From positions 1 through 64,000 of the forward strand of contig NZ_FTOL01000013.1 of assembly GCF_900156735.1 (NCBI RefSeq): 64,000 nt of DNA, written 5' to 3'. Below the pieces are notes generated by a model. That model was not told the origin of the DNA. It made no database searches and worked only from the letters and a program-made list of their open reading frames with translations. The DNA comes from Chryseobacterium ureilyticum. GTDB taxonomy: Bacteria > Bacteroidota > Bacteroidia > Flavobacteriales > Weeksellaceae. Numbering within the stretch: position 1 is the first letter of the stretch; each line of letters starts with the position of its first letter. The position numbers and the translations under genes are program-made. Below, in pieces: positions 10,039-19,364 of this stretch.

Positions 10039-11973
10039 TTAAGACTTCTTAATCAAACTGATTACCTGATTTTCATGTTTTGAGGCAACTCCCCAAATTT
10101 GTTTGAATGCAGGATAATAATCTTTAGGATAATCTGCGCTGGAAATTTTTGTAGTGGAAGTTACTTCCAGCTTGTTTCCTTTTTGCTCAATAACATAGCT
10201 GTATTCTATTTCTTTATCTTCTGTAACAATCTTTTTATTCTTGGGCATTTCTTCGATTGTATAGCCTTCAGGAATCTCAAGCGTTACTTTTTTAACTTTT
10301 GTTGTGGGAGAACCAAAATCAATCGGATATTTTCGGGCTTCGGTCTGATCAAATTCGTTGGATGTCTTGCTTAAAAACAGCATCGGATTGATAATCATCT
10401 TCTTCCCTATTCTATCTATTAAATTGTTGGAAGAGAATTTCATTGTGCTTTCAAACTCTCCGTTATCCAATACTTTTGAATCGATGCCCGTGAAATCTAT
10501 TGAGAAATTTTCTTTGTACTGTTTTTTATATTTTTCAGCATTTTCATCATAATTATCTTTCACATACATGGCAAAAGCTCCTGTATCTTTATCGGAATAA
10601 GACCCGGAAATACTACCATCATCATTGATTTTTGCATCAACGGTAAGATAGGTATTGCTTGGCTTCATATTCGTCATCTGAATCTGTAAAGCTTTATTCT
10701 TCGTCAATAAAATCCCATACTGATTCCAGTGTCTTAAAGGAAGTTCGTCCATAGAAGATTGTTTGGAAGTGGCATCATAAATATGAAAATGCTTGTCTAT
10801 TTCTACAGATGCAAGTACAAAATTCATGTTGGAAACATTGGGAGATACAAGATTGATTAATCCGTTCTCTACCGTGGAAATCATCAATGGATCTGCCTTA
10901 ATTCCAGCTTCACGGAAAAGCATGATAAGGAACAGATTGATCTCTGCAGCATTTCCGATCTTGGTTTCCAATAGCTTTTTGATTCCGTTTTCGGTATAAA
11001 CTCCTTTATCTTTATTCCAGGTAAATGTTTTTTGGACGTAAGAAAAAATAGCGTTGGCTTTTTCAAAGTCTGTTTTCATTTCCATTACACCTGCCGGCAT
11101 ATTTTCTTTTGCTAGCTTGGTTTTCTTTAGCTCGCCTCCAAAGTCTTCATTTTCATAAAGTCTTTTACTGATCTGGTCCCATGAGGATGAGTAAAGCTTA
11201 AGCTGACTGAAATTGGTAGAGTTCAGCTCGGCGCTTATTTTTGTTCGGAAATTATTGTCATTTCTTATAAACTTTTCAGTTTTAAAGCCTTTCACATTAT
11301 CATACCCGAATCTAAACGTCTTATACTGAGATCCATAAATATTTTGTTCTTCTATTACTCTGTACTTTGGAGCAAGTTCTCCTGTATAATTGATGTTGTA
11401 AGCAATATTAAGCGGTGCATCCAAAACATATTCCGTATAAATGGATGGGGTGTCTGTTTCAACTAAGACCTCAGGAATGATGAATAAAAAAGGGGATACA
11501 ACATCATATTGATATTCCAGCACAGAACCGTTTTTCACATTGGGGAAAGCAAACTTCGTCATTTGCACGTATTTACTTTCCTTACTTTTATATTGTGAAC
11601 TTTTTTCTACTTTTACGGGAACTACAGTTCCATTTTCAAGGTTATAGGTGAAAGCCTTAAATTTACCGAGAGTCTCTTTATCTCCGTTCATTTGATACAA
11701 AGGAACTTCAAGATTCAACCAGTTTTCTGCTTTATCTTTATCATAAATTTTCACTCTGTAGAAGTACTTTTTGTGCATACTTCCGGTAGAAGTATCAATC
11801 ATAAAATGAACAGATTTGTAAAGGATTTCCGCCGGAGCATTTTCATCCAGCAAAGACTTAGGTTTTGAAAGATCAGCATCAGAGAATTTCGGAGGATTCA
11901 AAAACTCATGTTTCTGTGCCTTGATCATCATGATATTTGCTGAGCAAATGATTATTAGTATTATTTTTTTCAT
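10039..11973 (-). CDS. DUF3857 / transglutaminase-like protein lacking catalytic Cys and His
   Basis: A 644-residue exported protein (signal MKKIILIIICSANIMMIKAQ) with an N-terminal DUF3857 domain, a transglutaminase-like core and a C-terminal beta domain. Where active relatives have GDCK..., this one reads GNAAEINLFLIMLFREAGI, so the nucleophile Cys is Ala. The usual NHAI segment reads MNFVLAS, so the His is also gone, while YDAT keeps the Asp. It is therefore probably a non-catalytic binding or scaffold protein. It starts 2 nt after the stop of its active-looking paralogue, so the two are likely made together and may form a complex. Confidence 0.82.
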   Translation of the reverse strand: MKKIILIIICSANIMMIKAQKHEFLNPPKFSDADLSKPKSLLDENAPAEILYKSVHFMIDTSTGSMHKKYFYRVKIYDKDKAENWLNLEVPLYQMNGDKETLGKFKAFTYNLENGTVVPVKVEKSSQYKSKESKYVQMTKFAFPNVKNGSVLEYQYDVVSPFLFIIPEVLVETDTPSIYTEYVLDAPLNIAYNINYTGELAPKYRVIEEQNIYGSQYKTFRFGYDNVKGFKTEKFIRNDNNFRTKISAELNSTNFSQLKLYSSSWDQISKRLYENEDFGGELKKTKLAKENMPAGVMEMKTDFEKANAIFSYVQKTFTWNKDKGVYTENGIKKLLETKIGNAAEINLFLIMLFREAGIKADPLMISTVENGLINLVSPNVSNMNFVLASVEIDKHFHIYDATSKQSSMDELPLRHWNQYGILLTKNKALQIQMTNMKPSNTYLTVDAKINDDGSISGSYSDKDTGAFAMYVKDNYDENAEKYKKQYKENFSIDFTGIDSKVLDNGEFESTMKFSSNNLIDRIGKKMIINPMLFLSKTSNEFDQTEARKYPIDFGSPTTKVKKVTLEIPEGYTIEEMPKNKKIVTEDKEIEYSYVIEQKGNKLEVTSTTKISSADYPKDYYPAFKQIWGVASKHENQVISLIKKS

Positions 11974-11975
11974 CT

Positions 11976-13868
11976 TTATATTTTTGTGATAAGTACTTTC
12001 GAGTTATCCATATTTAATATTTTCTTTCTGAAAGAGACATATTCATTGTATTTTTCTTTTGAATAGGTTCCTTTGTTGACCTGAATTTTTCTTGTTACTT
12101 TCAAGTCTTCTCCATTTTTAATAAAACTCAGTTTATAGTGTCCAAACTCGGAGTTGATGGCAATATCGGCGGGGGTTTCATCTATTTTATATCCTTTAGG
12201 AAGGGTAAATCCTATTTCATATTCATCTTCAAAAGATTGTCTGATCTCAAAAGGAAGCTCTCGGTTTTCTTCTGTTTTATAAATATTGTCTGAGAATATA
12301 GGAACGGCTCTGAAAATAAGACTGTTTCCTGCATTTTTGGAGTAATTATTGGTCTTAAAATCTATATCAAAAGTAATGACTGCCTTATCTTTATCATTAA
12401 CAAAGTTTTTCATTTCAACTTTTTCAAAGTTTAAAACATCAAATCTTCTTTTCAAGGCATCATTTTTTTCTTTAGGATCAAGGTTCACAAATCTCAGATT
12501 ATCATCATATTGGTTTCCGGTATAAAAGAAGTTTCCTTCTCCTGTAATACTGTTATCCTCTCCTATTTTAATAGTAAGCTTTTGTTTTTCTTTATTTTTA
12601 TCAGCCTGATATGAAGGTGTATTGATCAGTTCTATCCCTGTTTTCTTTACAGAAAGCACATTTCGGTCTGTCGTATTGTATCCCAAATGATTAAATGCCG
12701 TTTGCTGTGAAGTATTTTCAAGCCAGATATTACCATTTTCTGTAGGTACCATCAGAATAGCGTGATTTCCTCCCATTTTAGGAAAATCCGGGTCAAAAGA
12801 TAGTTGTGAAAGACCTGAATTGATCACACAGTAATAAGAAGGGATCCCAGCCTCATTTAACAATGTTTTCATATAGTTGGTAAGTCCTTTACAATCGCCA
12901 TAGCCCTTTTTATGTACTTCTTCCGGCATCATCGGAAGCCAGCCTCCAATTCCAAGCCCTACATAAATGTATCTGGTTTTGGTCTGCATATATTGATAGA
13001 TCTTTTTCACCTTATCTTCTACGGATCCCTGAAGTTGTAATGCTGCAACTTCTGCTTTAATCGCGGGTGTAGAAACAGCAACCGGCTCTACAAGGTTATT
13101 ATAATACCAGCTTCCGAAATCTGTCCAATTGTTCAGCGTTCCCTGTCTTCCGGCAAGGTTGAATTTTGTAAGGACAAAGCTTACATTAGGTAAAATTTTA
13201 AGAGTTTGTGGAATTAATAAAGCATCATCAATTGCCGGAACATTTTTATAGGTATATGTCTTTTCGTTTCCATTACCTGTTTCAGCTACGGAAGCATAAT
13301 TGTATTTTGAGGGATAGATTTTTGTACGCAGATCAATCCCAGAAGTATTAATAACCTTCATCTGCCCTTCTTCCAAAGAAGTATTGGTAGAATAAAACGG
13401 CACAAAATCAGGAATAAAAATAGTATTCTTATTTTCCGACTGATATGAAAAATCTATTGTATAAGGATATTGAACCGGTGTATAGGAAAAAACCATCACT
13501 CTGTTATCAGAATAAAATACCCCTTGTCTGTTATTTGCAAAGTCACTGAAATCAGATTTGGAGTAGCTTTTTATCTTTTTACCTGATTCATCATAAATAG
13601 TCACCTTAATATCAGAAATACTTGTTGCTTTATCATAAGGAATATAAGCTACAGCTTTCTCGTTTCCATCTTTATTTAAAACAGTGGTAACAGTATTGTA
13701 TTGATATTTTATTTCATCAATTTTATTGATCTGAACGGTTGTAAAGTCCTTTCTGATAACAATATTGGCATTTTTCTTTAGATTTTCCGGAATAGATGCA
13801 ACAGGATAGCTCTGTGCAAAGTACAATGAAGCAGCTGATAAGGCTCCAAGAAGTATTATTTTCATCAT
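11976..13868 (-). CDS. DUF3857 / transglutaminase-like protein with intact active site
   Basis: About 630 residues, exported (signal MMKIILLGALSAASLYFAQ, ATG at 13868 or 13865). A DUF3857 domain covers roughly residues 40-240, followed by a transglutaminase-like fold. The catalytic residues are all present: Cys in KGYGDCKGLTNY, His in GGNHAILMVP and an acidic or amide residue in WLENTSQ. The longer frame starting at 13886 is rejected because a -7 box (13884-13891) overlaps it. The substrate is unknown; the fold includes proteases and peptide cross-linking enzymes. First gene of a two-gene operon. Confidence 0.82.
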   Translation of the reverse strand: MMKIILLGALSAASLYFAQSYPVASIPENLKKNANIVIRKDFTTVQINKIDEIKYQYNTVTTVLNKDGNEKAVAYIPYDKATSISDIKVTIYDESGKKIKSYSKSDFSDFANNRQGVFYSDNRVMVFSYTPVQYPYTIDFSYQSENKNTIFIPDFVPFYSTNTSLEEGQMKVINTSGIDLRTKIYPSKYNYASVAETGNGNEKTYTYKNVPAIDDALLIPQTLKILPNVSFVLTKFNLAGRQGTLNNWTDFGSWYYNNLVEPVAVSTPAIKAEVAALQLQGSVEDKVKKIYQYMQTKTRYIYVGLGIGGWLPMMPEEVHKKGYGDCKGLTNYMKTLLNEAGIPSYYCVINSGLSQLSFDPDFPKMGGNHAILMVPTENGNIWLENTSQQTAFNHLGYNTTDRNVLSVKKTGIELINTPSYQADKNKEKQKLTIKIGEDNSITGEGNFFYTGNQYDDNLRFVNLDPKEKNDALKRRFDVLNFEKVEMKNFVNDKDKAVITFDIDFKTNNYSKNAGNSLIFRAVPIFSDNIYKTEENRELPFEIRQSFEDEYEIGFTLPKGYKIDETPADIAINSEFGHYKLSFIKNGEDLKVTRKIQVNKGTYSKEKYNEYVSFRKKILNMDNSKVLITKI

Positions 13869-13883
13869 GGTTATTAAACTATA

Positions 13884-13891
13884 CAAAAATA
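13884..13891 (-). promoter_or_regulatory. -7 box of the DUF3857 operon
   Basis: TATTTTTG on the minus strand, 15 nt before the start at 13868. Confidence 0.6.
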
Positions 13892-14009
13892 ATAAAATCT
13901 TAATAACTGTTAAAAATAACTTAAAAAAACATATTAAATTTAAATAACAATCAAATATCTAATTAAATATCAATATTTTAAATTTAATAAACAGATATTA
14001 TAAGATATA

Positions 14010-14205
14010 GAAAAGACCCCACAAAGTGGAGTCTCTCATAATACTTAAAAAAAGTACTATCCTAAATCTACCCTAGTATAAGTTATGAAACTCTTCTACA
14101 AAACAAATTATAGAAGAGTGGCTGAATGAAAACATTCCAGGTTAAGTAATTCTACCACCAAAGAACATTACGTTCTGTAACATGAGTGTCACTTTTATTA
14201 TCTGC
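14010..14205 (-). ncRNA. Candidate small structured RNA (about 195 nt)
   Basis: No coding frame of any quality occupies 13900-14340. On the minus strand a consensus -7 box (14218-14211) predicts a start near 14205. The transcript would contain an AGAAC/GTTCT hairpin, a CTG(G)AATG-tttt-CATTCAG hairpin around 14120-14140, a perfect 8-bp CTCTTCTA/TAGAAGAG hairpin (14091-14119), a 7-bp AGTACTT/AAGTATT hairpin and finally a terminator. Length, own promoter and terminator fit an independent sRNA; a 6S-like RNA is one possibility, but I cannot identify the family. The downstream gene has its own promoter, so this is unlikely to be a leader. Confidence 0.55.
14014..14034 (-). terminator. Terminator of the candidate small RNA
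   Basis: AGACCCCAC (14014-14022) pairs with GTGGAGTCT (14026-14034) with one wobble. On the minus strand the hairpin is followed by TTTTCT. Confidence 0.65.
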
Positions 14206-14210
14206 AATCC

Positions 14211-14218
14211 CAAAATTA
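14211..14218 (-). promoter_or_regulatory. -7 box of the candidate small RNA
   Basis: TAATTTTG on the minus strand matches TAnnTTTG. A TTTG lies 15 nt upstream as a possible -33 element. Confidence 0.5.
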
Positions 14219-14301
14219 CTATAAATAGAGATTCAAATATTTCAATACATGTAGAAATAATTATACAAAAACGTCAAATAAATTCGACAATAAACATAAA
14301 A

Positions 14302-14324
14302 AAAGACCCCATAATGAGGTCTTT
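14302..14324 (-). terminator. Terminator of the DUF5684 gene
   Basis: AAAGACCCCA (14302-14311) and TGAGGTCTTT (14315-14324) form a stem with one mismatch. It lies 19 nt after the stop at 14343, with T residues following on the minus strand. Confidence 0.75.
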
Positions 14325-14342
14325 ATATTTCCAATTATTTTC

Positions 14343-14765
14343 TTAGTCGTTAGGAATTCTTTTACTGTCATAGGTATCACTACCAAGTCCTAAAACTGGT
14401 ATGAAAATGAAACAAAAAAAGAACAATAAAATAGTATAAATAGGAGTTTCCTTAGCAAAACCTTTGGCTAATCTATCATCTATTACCCAAAAAGCATAGA
14501 TATTGATAAGCGGAATACAGCATAAAATGATCCACCAAATTGGTTTCTTTACAATGTCCAGCAATACGATAGCATTGTAAATAGGAACAAAAGCTGCCCA
14601 CGCATCTTCTCTTCCTGCTTTTTTAAAGATTTTATACATGCAGTAGCCATAGAAAAGATAGACCAAAAGGCTCATGAACATTGATCCGATACCTAATCCT
14701 GCAGCTGCTGCACCGGAAACAGCATCTACCCCTTCATAAGGGTCTGTTTGTAAAAGAGTTAACAT
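14343..14765 (-). CDS. DUF5684-type small membrane protein
   Basis: A 140-residue protein with three to four membrane helices. The pattern YGYCMYKIFKKAGREDAWAAF-VPIYN followed by two hydrophobic stretches is the signature of DUF5684 proteins, many of which carry an S26 signal-peptidase-like annotation without catalytic residues. Nothing here suggests an enzyme. Function unknown. It lies between the gyrB terminator and its own terminator, so it is probably transcribed alone. Confidence 0.75.
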   Translation of the reverse strand: MLTLLQTDPYEGVDAVSGAAAAGLGIGSMFMSLLVYLFYGYCMYKIFKKAGREDAWAAFVPIYNAIVLLDIVKKPIWWIILCCIPLINIYAFWVIDDRLAKGFAKETPIYTILLFFFCFIFIPVLGLGSDTYDSKRIPND

Positions 14766-14798
14766 ATTATTATTTTTTATTGGTTAACCCAAATATAA

Positions 14799-14828
14799 AA
14801 AAAGCTCCTGAATAATCAGGAGCTTTTT
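14799..14828 (-). terminator. Terminator after gyrB
   Basis: AAAAAGCTCCTGA (14799-14811) and TCAGGAGCTTTTT (14816-14828) form a perfect 13-bp stem with a 4-nt loop, 18 nt after the gyrB stop. Confidence 0.9.
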
Positions 14829-14846
14829 ACATATTATTAAAAATGA

Positions 14847-16781
14847 TTATGCATCAATTTTTGCATATTTTGCATTTTTCTCGATAAATTCTCTTCTTGG
14901 CGGAACCTCATCACCCATTAACATTGAGAAAACACTGTCTGCTTCTACAGCATTGTCAATAGTTACCTGCTTTAAGATTCTGTGTTCAGGGTTAAGAGTT
15001 GTTTCCCAAAGCTGCTCTGGGTTCATTTCTCCAAGACCTTTATAACGTTGTACTTCAACACCTTTTCCATCAGGAGACATTTCTAAAGTAAATTCTTCAC
15101 GCTCTTTTTCGTTATAAGCGTATATTTTTTTGTTACCTCTCTTCAATAGGTATAAAGGTGGCTGAGCGATATAAATATATCCGTTCTCAATAAGCTCCTT
15201 CATATATCTGAAGAAGAATGTAAGAATCAATGTAGAAATGTGAGATCCGTCGATATCGGCATCGGTCATGATCACAATCTTATGATATCTTAGCTTAGCC
15301 ATGTTCAAAGCTTTGCTGTCCTCTTCTGTTCCTACTGAAACTCCAAGAGCTGTATAGATATTTCTGATCTCTTCATTATCATATACTTTATGAAGCATAG
15401 ATTTTTCTACGTTCAGAATTTTACCTCTTAATGGAAGAATAGCCTGGAAGTGTCTGTCACGTCCTTGTTTTGCTGTTCCACCTGCGGAATCTCCCTCCAC
15501 AAGGAAGATTTCAGATTCTGCTGGATCTTTGGATGAACAGTCAGATAGCTTTCCAGGAAGTCCGGAACCTCCCATCGGAGATTTTCTCTGAACCATTTCA
15601 CGGGCTTTTTTAGCTGCCTGTCTTGCTTTTGCAGCGAGAACTACTTTTTGAACAATAGTCTTAGCTTCATTAGGATTCTCTTCTAAAAAGTTAGTAAGCA
15701 TCTCTCCTACAATTTTATCTACAGCACCAGAAACTTCAGAATTTCCTAATTTCGTTTTGGTTTGTCCTTCAAACTGAGGTTCCATTACTTTTACAGAAAT
15801 TACAGCGGTTAATCCTTCACGGAAGTCATCTCCTGTAATTTCTACTTTTTCTTTTGCTGGAAGCCCCAATTCGTCTGCATATTTCTTTAAAGTTCTTGTT
15901 AAAGCCCTTCTGAAACCAGCCAAGTGGGTTCCTCCTTCATGAGTGTTGATGTTATTTACATAAGAGTGAAGATTCTCATTGAAAGAAGTGTTATAACGCA
16001 TTGCTACTTCTACAGGGATATTATCTCTTTCTCCTTCCATGAAAATCACGTGCTCCATAATAGATTCACGATTTCCATCGATATAAGCAACAAACTCTTT
16101 TAACCCTCCTTCAGAATGAAAAATTTCTGATCTGAAAGAACCATCTTCTCCCTTCTCTCTTTCATCTGTAAGGGTAATGGTAATTCCCTTATTAAGGTAA
16201 GAAAGCTCTCTTAAACGGGTTGCTAATGTATCGTAGTTGTAAACTAATTCTGTAAAAATAGTATCATCCGGTTGGAAGAACTGTTTTGTACCTCTTTTAT
16301 CACTGTTTCCGATCTCTTCTACTCCAGTTTGAGCTTTTCCTTTTGAATATATCTGCTGGTAAACGTTCCCGTCTCTGTAAACAGTAGTGATCATTTCGTT
16401 GGAAAGTGCATTTACACACGATACCCCTACTCCGTGAAGACCACCTGAAACTTTATAAGAATCTTTATCAAACTTACCTCCGGCTCCAATTTTCGTCATT
16501 ACAACTTCAAGAGCAGATTTTTGTTCTTTTTCGTGGAAGTCAACCGGAATACCTCTACCGTTATCGCTAACCTCGATTCCGTTTCCTTCTTTAATGGCAA
16601 CGAATATCGTGTCACAGAATCCTGCCAATGCTTCGTCGATAGAGTTATCTACTACTTCATAAACCAAATGGTGAAGACCTCTTAATCCTACATCACCAAT
16701 GTACATTGAAGGACGCATACGTACGTGCTCCATTCCTTCCAATGCCTGAATACTACTAGCTGTATATTGTTTTTGACTCAT
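14847..16781 (-). CDS. gyrB: DNA gyrase subunit B
   Basis: ATPase subunit of DNA gyrase, which introduces negative supercoils. At 644 residues it is the short form without the E. coli-type insertion. Seen: N-terminal YTASSIQALEGMEHVRMRPS with the ATP-site MYIGD, the GHKL motifs NSIDEALAG and DNGRGIPVD, GGLHGVGVSCVNALS, the TOPRIM EGDSAGG and DADIDGSHI, and the C-terminal QRYKGLGEMNPEQLWETT. The ATG at 16781 (MSQKQY) is preferred over 16811, which would add an unrelated leader. A near-consensus -7 box (GATATTTG) lies upstream. Confidence 0.97.
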   Translation of the reverse strand: MSQKQYTASSIQALEGMEHVRMRPSMYIGDVGLRGLHHLVYEVVDNSIDEALAGFCDTIFVAIKEGNGIEVSDNGRGIPVDFHEKEQKSALEVVMTKIGAGGKFDKDSYKVSGGLHGVGVSCVNALSNEMITTVYRDGNVYQQIYSKGKAQTGVEEIGNSDKRGTKQFFQPDDTIFTELVYNYDTLATRLRELSYLNKGITITLTDEREKGEDGSFRSEIFHSEGGLKEFVAYIDGNRESIMEHVIFMEGERDNIPVEVAMRYNTSFNENLHSYVNNINTHEGGTHLAGFRRALTRTLKKYADELGLPAKEKVEITGDDFREGLTAVISVKVMEPQFEGQTKTKLGNSEVSGAVDKIVGEMLTNFLEENPNEAKTIVQKVVLAAKARQAAKKAREMVQRKSPMGGSGLPGKLSDCSSKDPAESEIFLVEGDSAGGTAKQGRDRHFQAILPLRGKILNVEKSMLHKVYDNEEIRNIYTALGVSVGTEEDSKALNMAKLRYHKIVIMTDADIDGSHISTLILTFFFRYMKELIENGYIYIAQPPLYLLKRGNKKIYAYNEKEREEFTLEMSPDGKGVEVQRYKGLGEMNPEQLWETTLNPEHRILKQVTIDNAVEADSVFSMLMGDEVPPRREFIEKNAKYAKIDA

Positions 16782-17015
16782 ATTAAATATTAAAAATCTT
16801 GCTATATGCAAAGACTTACAAATATCGTGATTTTTTTCGAGGTATGAAAGTTAAAAAGTGTCAAAAAAATGTAGAGTTTTCTTTAGAAAAACATAAAGAA
16901 TAGCCAACCAATAAAAGATTCAAAATTAAAATGTATTGTTGAAATAACAACTGTTTTAAATCATACTCAACATCAATAATTTATGCGTAAATTTATTTAC
17001 TGAAAAGTTGATATT

Positions 17016-18359
17016 ATGGATGATTTTATAGCTGCCCGCGCCCAGATGGCGCTTTCTTTGGGCTTCCATATCATATTCTCCTGTGTGGGAATGGTAATGC
17101 CTTTCTTAATGGCTTTTGCCCATTGGAAGTACCTAAAAACCAATAATGAAGTATATAAAGGATTAACAAAGGCATGGAGTAAAGGAGTGGCAATTCTATT
17201 TGCTACCGGAGCTGTTTCAGGAACAATGCTGTCTTTTGAACTGGGACTTTTATGGCCTGGATTTATGAAACATGCAGGTCCTATCTTTGGAATGCCTTTC
17301 TCATTGGAAGGTACAGCCTTTTTTATTGAAGCCATTGCTATTGGTTTCTTTTTATATGGATGGGATAAGTTCAATAAGTGGTTTCACTGGTTTTGCGGAT
17401 TTCTTGTAGGGGTAAGCGGACTTGCTTCAGGTATTTTGGTGGTAGCAGCCAATGCCTGGATGAACTCTCCTACCGGATTTGATTATATTAATGGACAATA
17501 TCTTAATATAGACCCTATAAAAGCAATGTTTAATGATGCATGGTTTCCACAGGCACTTCATATGACAGTGGCTGCATTTTGTGCGACAGGATTTGCTGTA
17601 GCGGGTGTTCATGCCTTTATGATCATGCGAAAAAGAAATGTTGAATTTCATACCAAAGCTTTCAGAATTGCTGTAGGTTTTGCCCTTATCGGAGCCTTTG
17701 GAGCGCCTTTGAGTGGTGATATTGCTGCAAAATCTGTAGCAGAAAGGCAACCTATTAAATTAGCTGCAATGGAAGCTCATTTTGAAACTGAAAAAGGTGC
17801 TTCATTCGTTATTGGTGGAATTCCTGATGAAGAAAAAGAAGAAATAAAATATGCTGTTAAGATTCCTAAAGTATTAAGTTTCCTTGTAAGCAATGATTTC
17901 AATTCTGAAGTAAAAGGGCTTAAAGATTTTCCAAAAGACGAATGGCCACCGATTGCGGTAACTCATTATGCCTTTCAGATTATGATTTTCTTTGGTGTAG
18001 TTATGATCTGTATCGGTTCAATATACCTGTATGCTTTCTTCTTCAAAAAGGAATGGCTTACTAAAAACTGGTTATTAAAAACCTTTTTAATCGCAACTCC
18101 ATTTGGTTATATTGCATTAGAAGCTGGCTGGACTGTAACTGAAGTAGGAAGACAACCCTGGATCATCTATGGAGTAATGAGAACAATAGACGCGGTAACA
18201 CCAATGCCGGGAATACAATATTCTTTCTATTTCTTCACCGCGATCTTCGTATCCTTATCTTTAATTCTGGTTTTCCTTTTAAGAAGACAGATCCAAATGG
18301 TTCCGAAACTTTACGACCCTACAGACGCTCAGTTTAACGATAAAAACAAAAAATCATGA
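17016..18359 (+). CDS. cydA: Cytochrome bd ubiquinol oxidase subunit I
   Basis: Quinol-oxidising subunit of the bd-type terminal oxidase, carrying haems b558, b595 and d. 447 residues with about nine helices. His18 in LSLGFHIIF is the axial ligand, His in FPQALHMTVAAF matches the b558 ligand, and GWTVTEVGRQPWIIYG is the family signature. The Q-loop is short, as in non-enterobacterial enzymes. It overlaps cydB by 4 nt (ATGA). High oxygen affinity suits microaerobic growth. The region upstream (16782-17015) has a TTGTT-N5-AACAA palindrome near 16940 but no clear consensus promoter. Confidence 0.95.
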   Translation: MDDFIAARAQMALSLGFHIIFSCVGMVMPFLMAFAHWKYLKTNNEVYKGLTKAWSKGVAILFATGAVSGTMLSFELGLLWPGFMKHAGPIFGMPFSLEGTAFFIEAIAIGFFLYGWDKFNKWFHWFCGFLVGVSGLASGILVVAANAWMNSPTGFDYINGQYLNIDPIKAMFNDAWFPQALHMTVAAFCATGFAVAGVHAFMIMRKRNVEFHTKAFRIAVGFALIGAFGAPLSGDIAAKSVAERQPIKLAAMEAHFETEKGASFVIGGIPDEEKEEIKYAVKIPKVLSFLVSNDFNSEVKGLKDFPKDEWPPIAVTHYAFQIMIFFGVVMICIGSIYLYAFFFKKEWLTKNWLLKTFLIATPFGYIALEAGWTVTEVGRQPWIIYGVMRTIDAVTPMPGIQYSFYFFTAIFVSLSLILVFLLRRQIQMVPKLYDPTDAQFNDKNKKS

Positions 18360-19360
18360 TCTACATTGTTATAGGCTTTCTCTGGCTTTCCATCTGTCTT
18401 TATGTTATTCTGGGCGGCGCTGACTTTGGTGCCGGCATTGTAGAGCTTTTCACAAATAAAAAAGCCCGCCATAAAACCCATGAAATCATGTATGAATCCA
18501 TTGCTCCTGTATGGGAGGCAAATCATATGTGGCTGATTATTGCAATTGTTATCCTTTTTGTAGGATTTCCTGAAATATATACAACAATGTCTACTTATCT
18601 GCATATTCCATTGGTATTAATGCTTTTAGGGATCATTGCCAGAGGAACTGCATTTACATTCAGACATTATGATGCTGTAAAGGATAACTGGCAGGTTTTA
18701 TATACTCAGATCTTTTATTATGCAAGTCTACTAACTCCATTTTTCTTAGGATTAATAGCTGCGGCAACAGTTTCACATTCCATCAATCCAGATGCGAACA
18801 ACTTCTTAGATCTTTATGTTTACAGCTGGCTAAATTGGTTCGGTGTTTCTGTAGGTTTATTTACGGTAGCACTTTGTGCTTATCTTGCCTCTATTTTTTC
18901 ATTGAGAGAAACCCGCGGTAAAGAAGAGTTATTACTTATGATCAGAAAATCAAAACAGACGATGATTTTTGTTGTGGTAACAGGAATTCTTGTATTTGTA
19001 ACTGCTTATATTTCAGATATTCCTCTTTTGATGTGGGTATTTTCAAAACCTTTGGGAATTATGGCTATTGCTTTTGCAACCATAGCTTTACTTCTTATTT
19101 TTAGAGCAATGAACAAACAAAAACTACTTCCCGTACGTGCTCTTGCTGGTTTTCAAATCGTAATGATCCTTGTTGCAGCAACATATCAGCATAATCCAGA
19201 TATTATTTTATTAGGAAACGGACAACACCTATCACTTTTAGAGCATATGGCACCTGAGAAAACAATTGCAGCCTTGGGATGGGCGCTGATGTTGGGGTCA
19301 TTATTTATTCTTCCGTTTTTATTTTATCTGATGGCTTCTTTCAGTAAACTGAGAAAATAA
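18356..19360 (+). CDS. cydB: Cytochrome bd ubiquinol oxidase subunit II
   Basis: Second subunit of the bd oxidase; structural partner of CydA without haem ligands of its own. 334 residues, about eight helices. The start GFLWLSICLYVILGGADFGAG is the conserved N-terminus of CydB, and YESIAPVWEANHMWLI is its second signature. It overlaps cydA by 4 nt, indicating translational coupling. No small third subunit (CydX-like) was found in the 4 nt before the next gene. Confidence 0.93.
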   Translation: MIYIVIGFLWLSICLYVILGGADFGAGIVELFTNKKARHKTHEIMYESIAPVWEANHMWLIIAIVILFVGFPEIYTTMSTYLHIPLVLMLLGIIARGTAFTFRHYDAVKDNWQVLYTQIFYYASLLTPFFLGLIAAATVSHSINPDANNFLDLYVYSWLNWFGVSVGLFTVALCAYLASIFSLRETRGKEELLLMIRKSKQTMIFVVVTGILVFVTAYISDIPLLMWVFSKPLGIMAIAFATIALLLIFRAMNKQKLLPVRALAGFQIVMILVAATYQHNPDIILLGNGQHLSLLEHMAPEKTIAALGWALMLGSLFILPFLFYLMASFSKLRK

Positions 19361-19364
19361 TATA

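Noticed and set aside
14041..14260. A short protein gene in the 13869-14342 gap
   Set aside because: No start-to-stop frame with a recognisable signal; hairpins with a promoter and terminator fit an RNA better.
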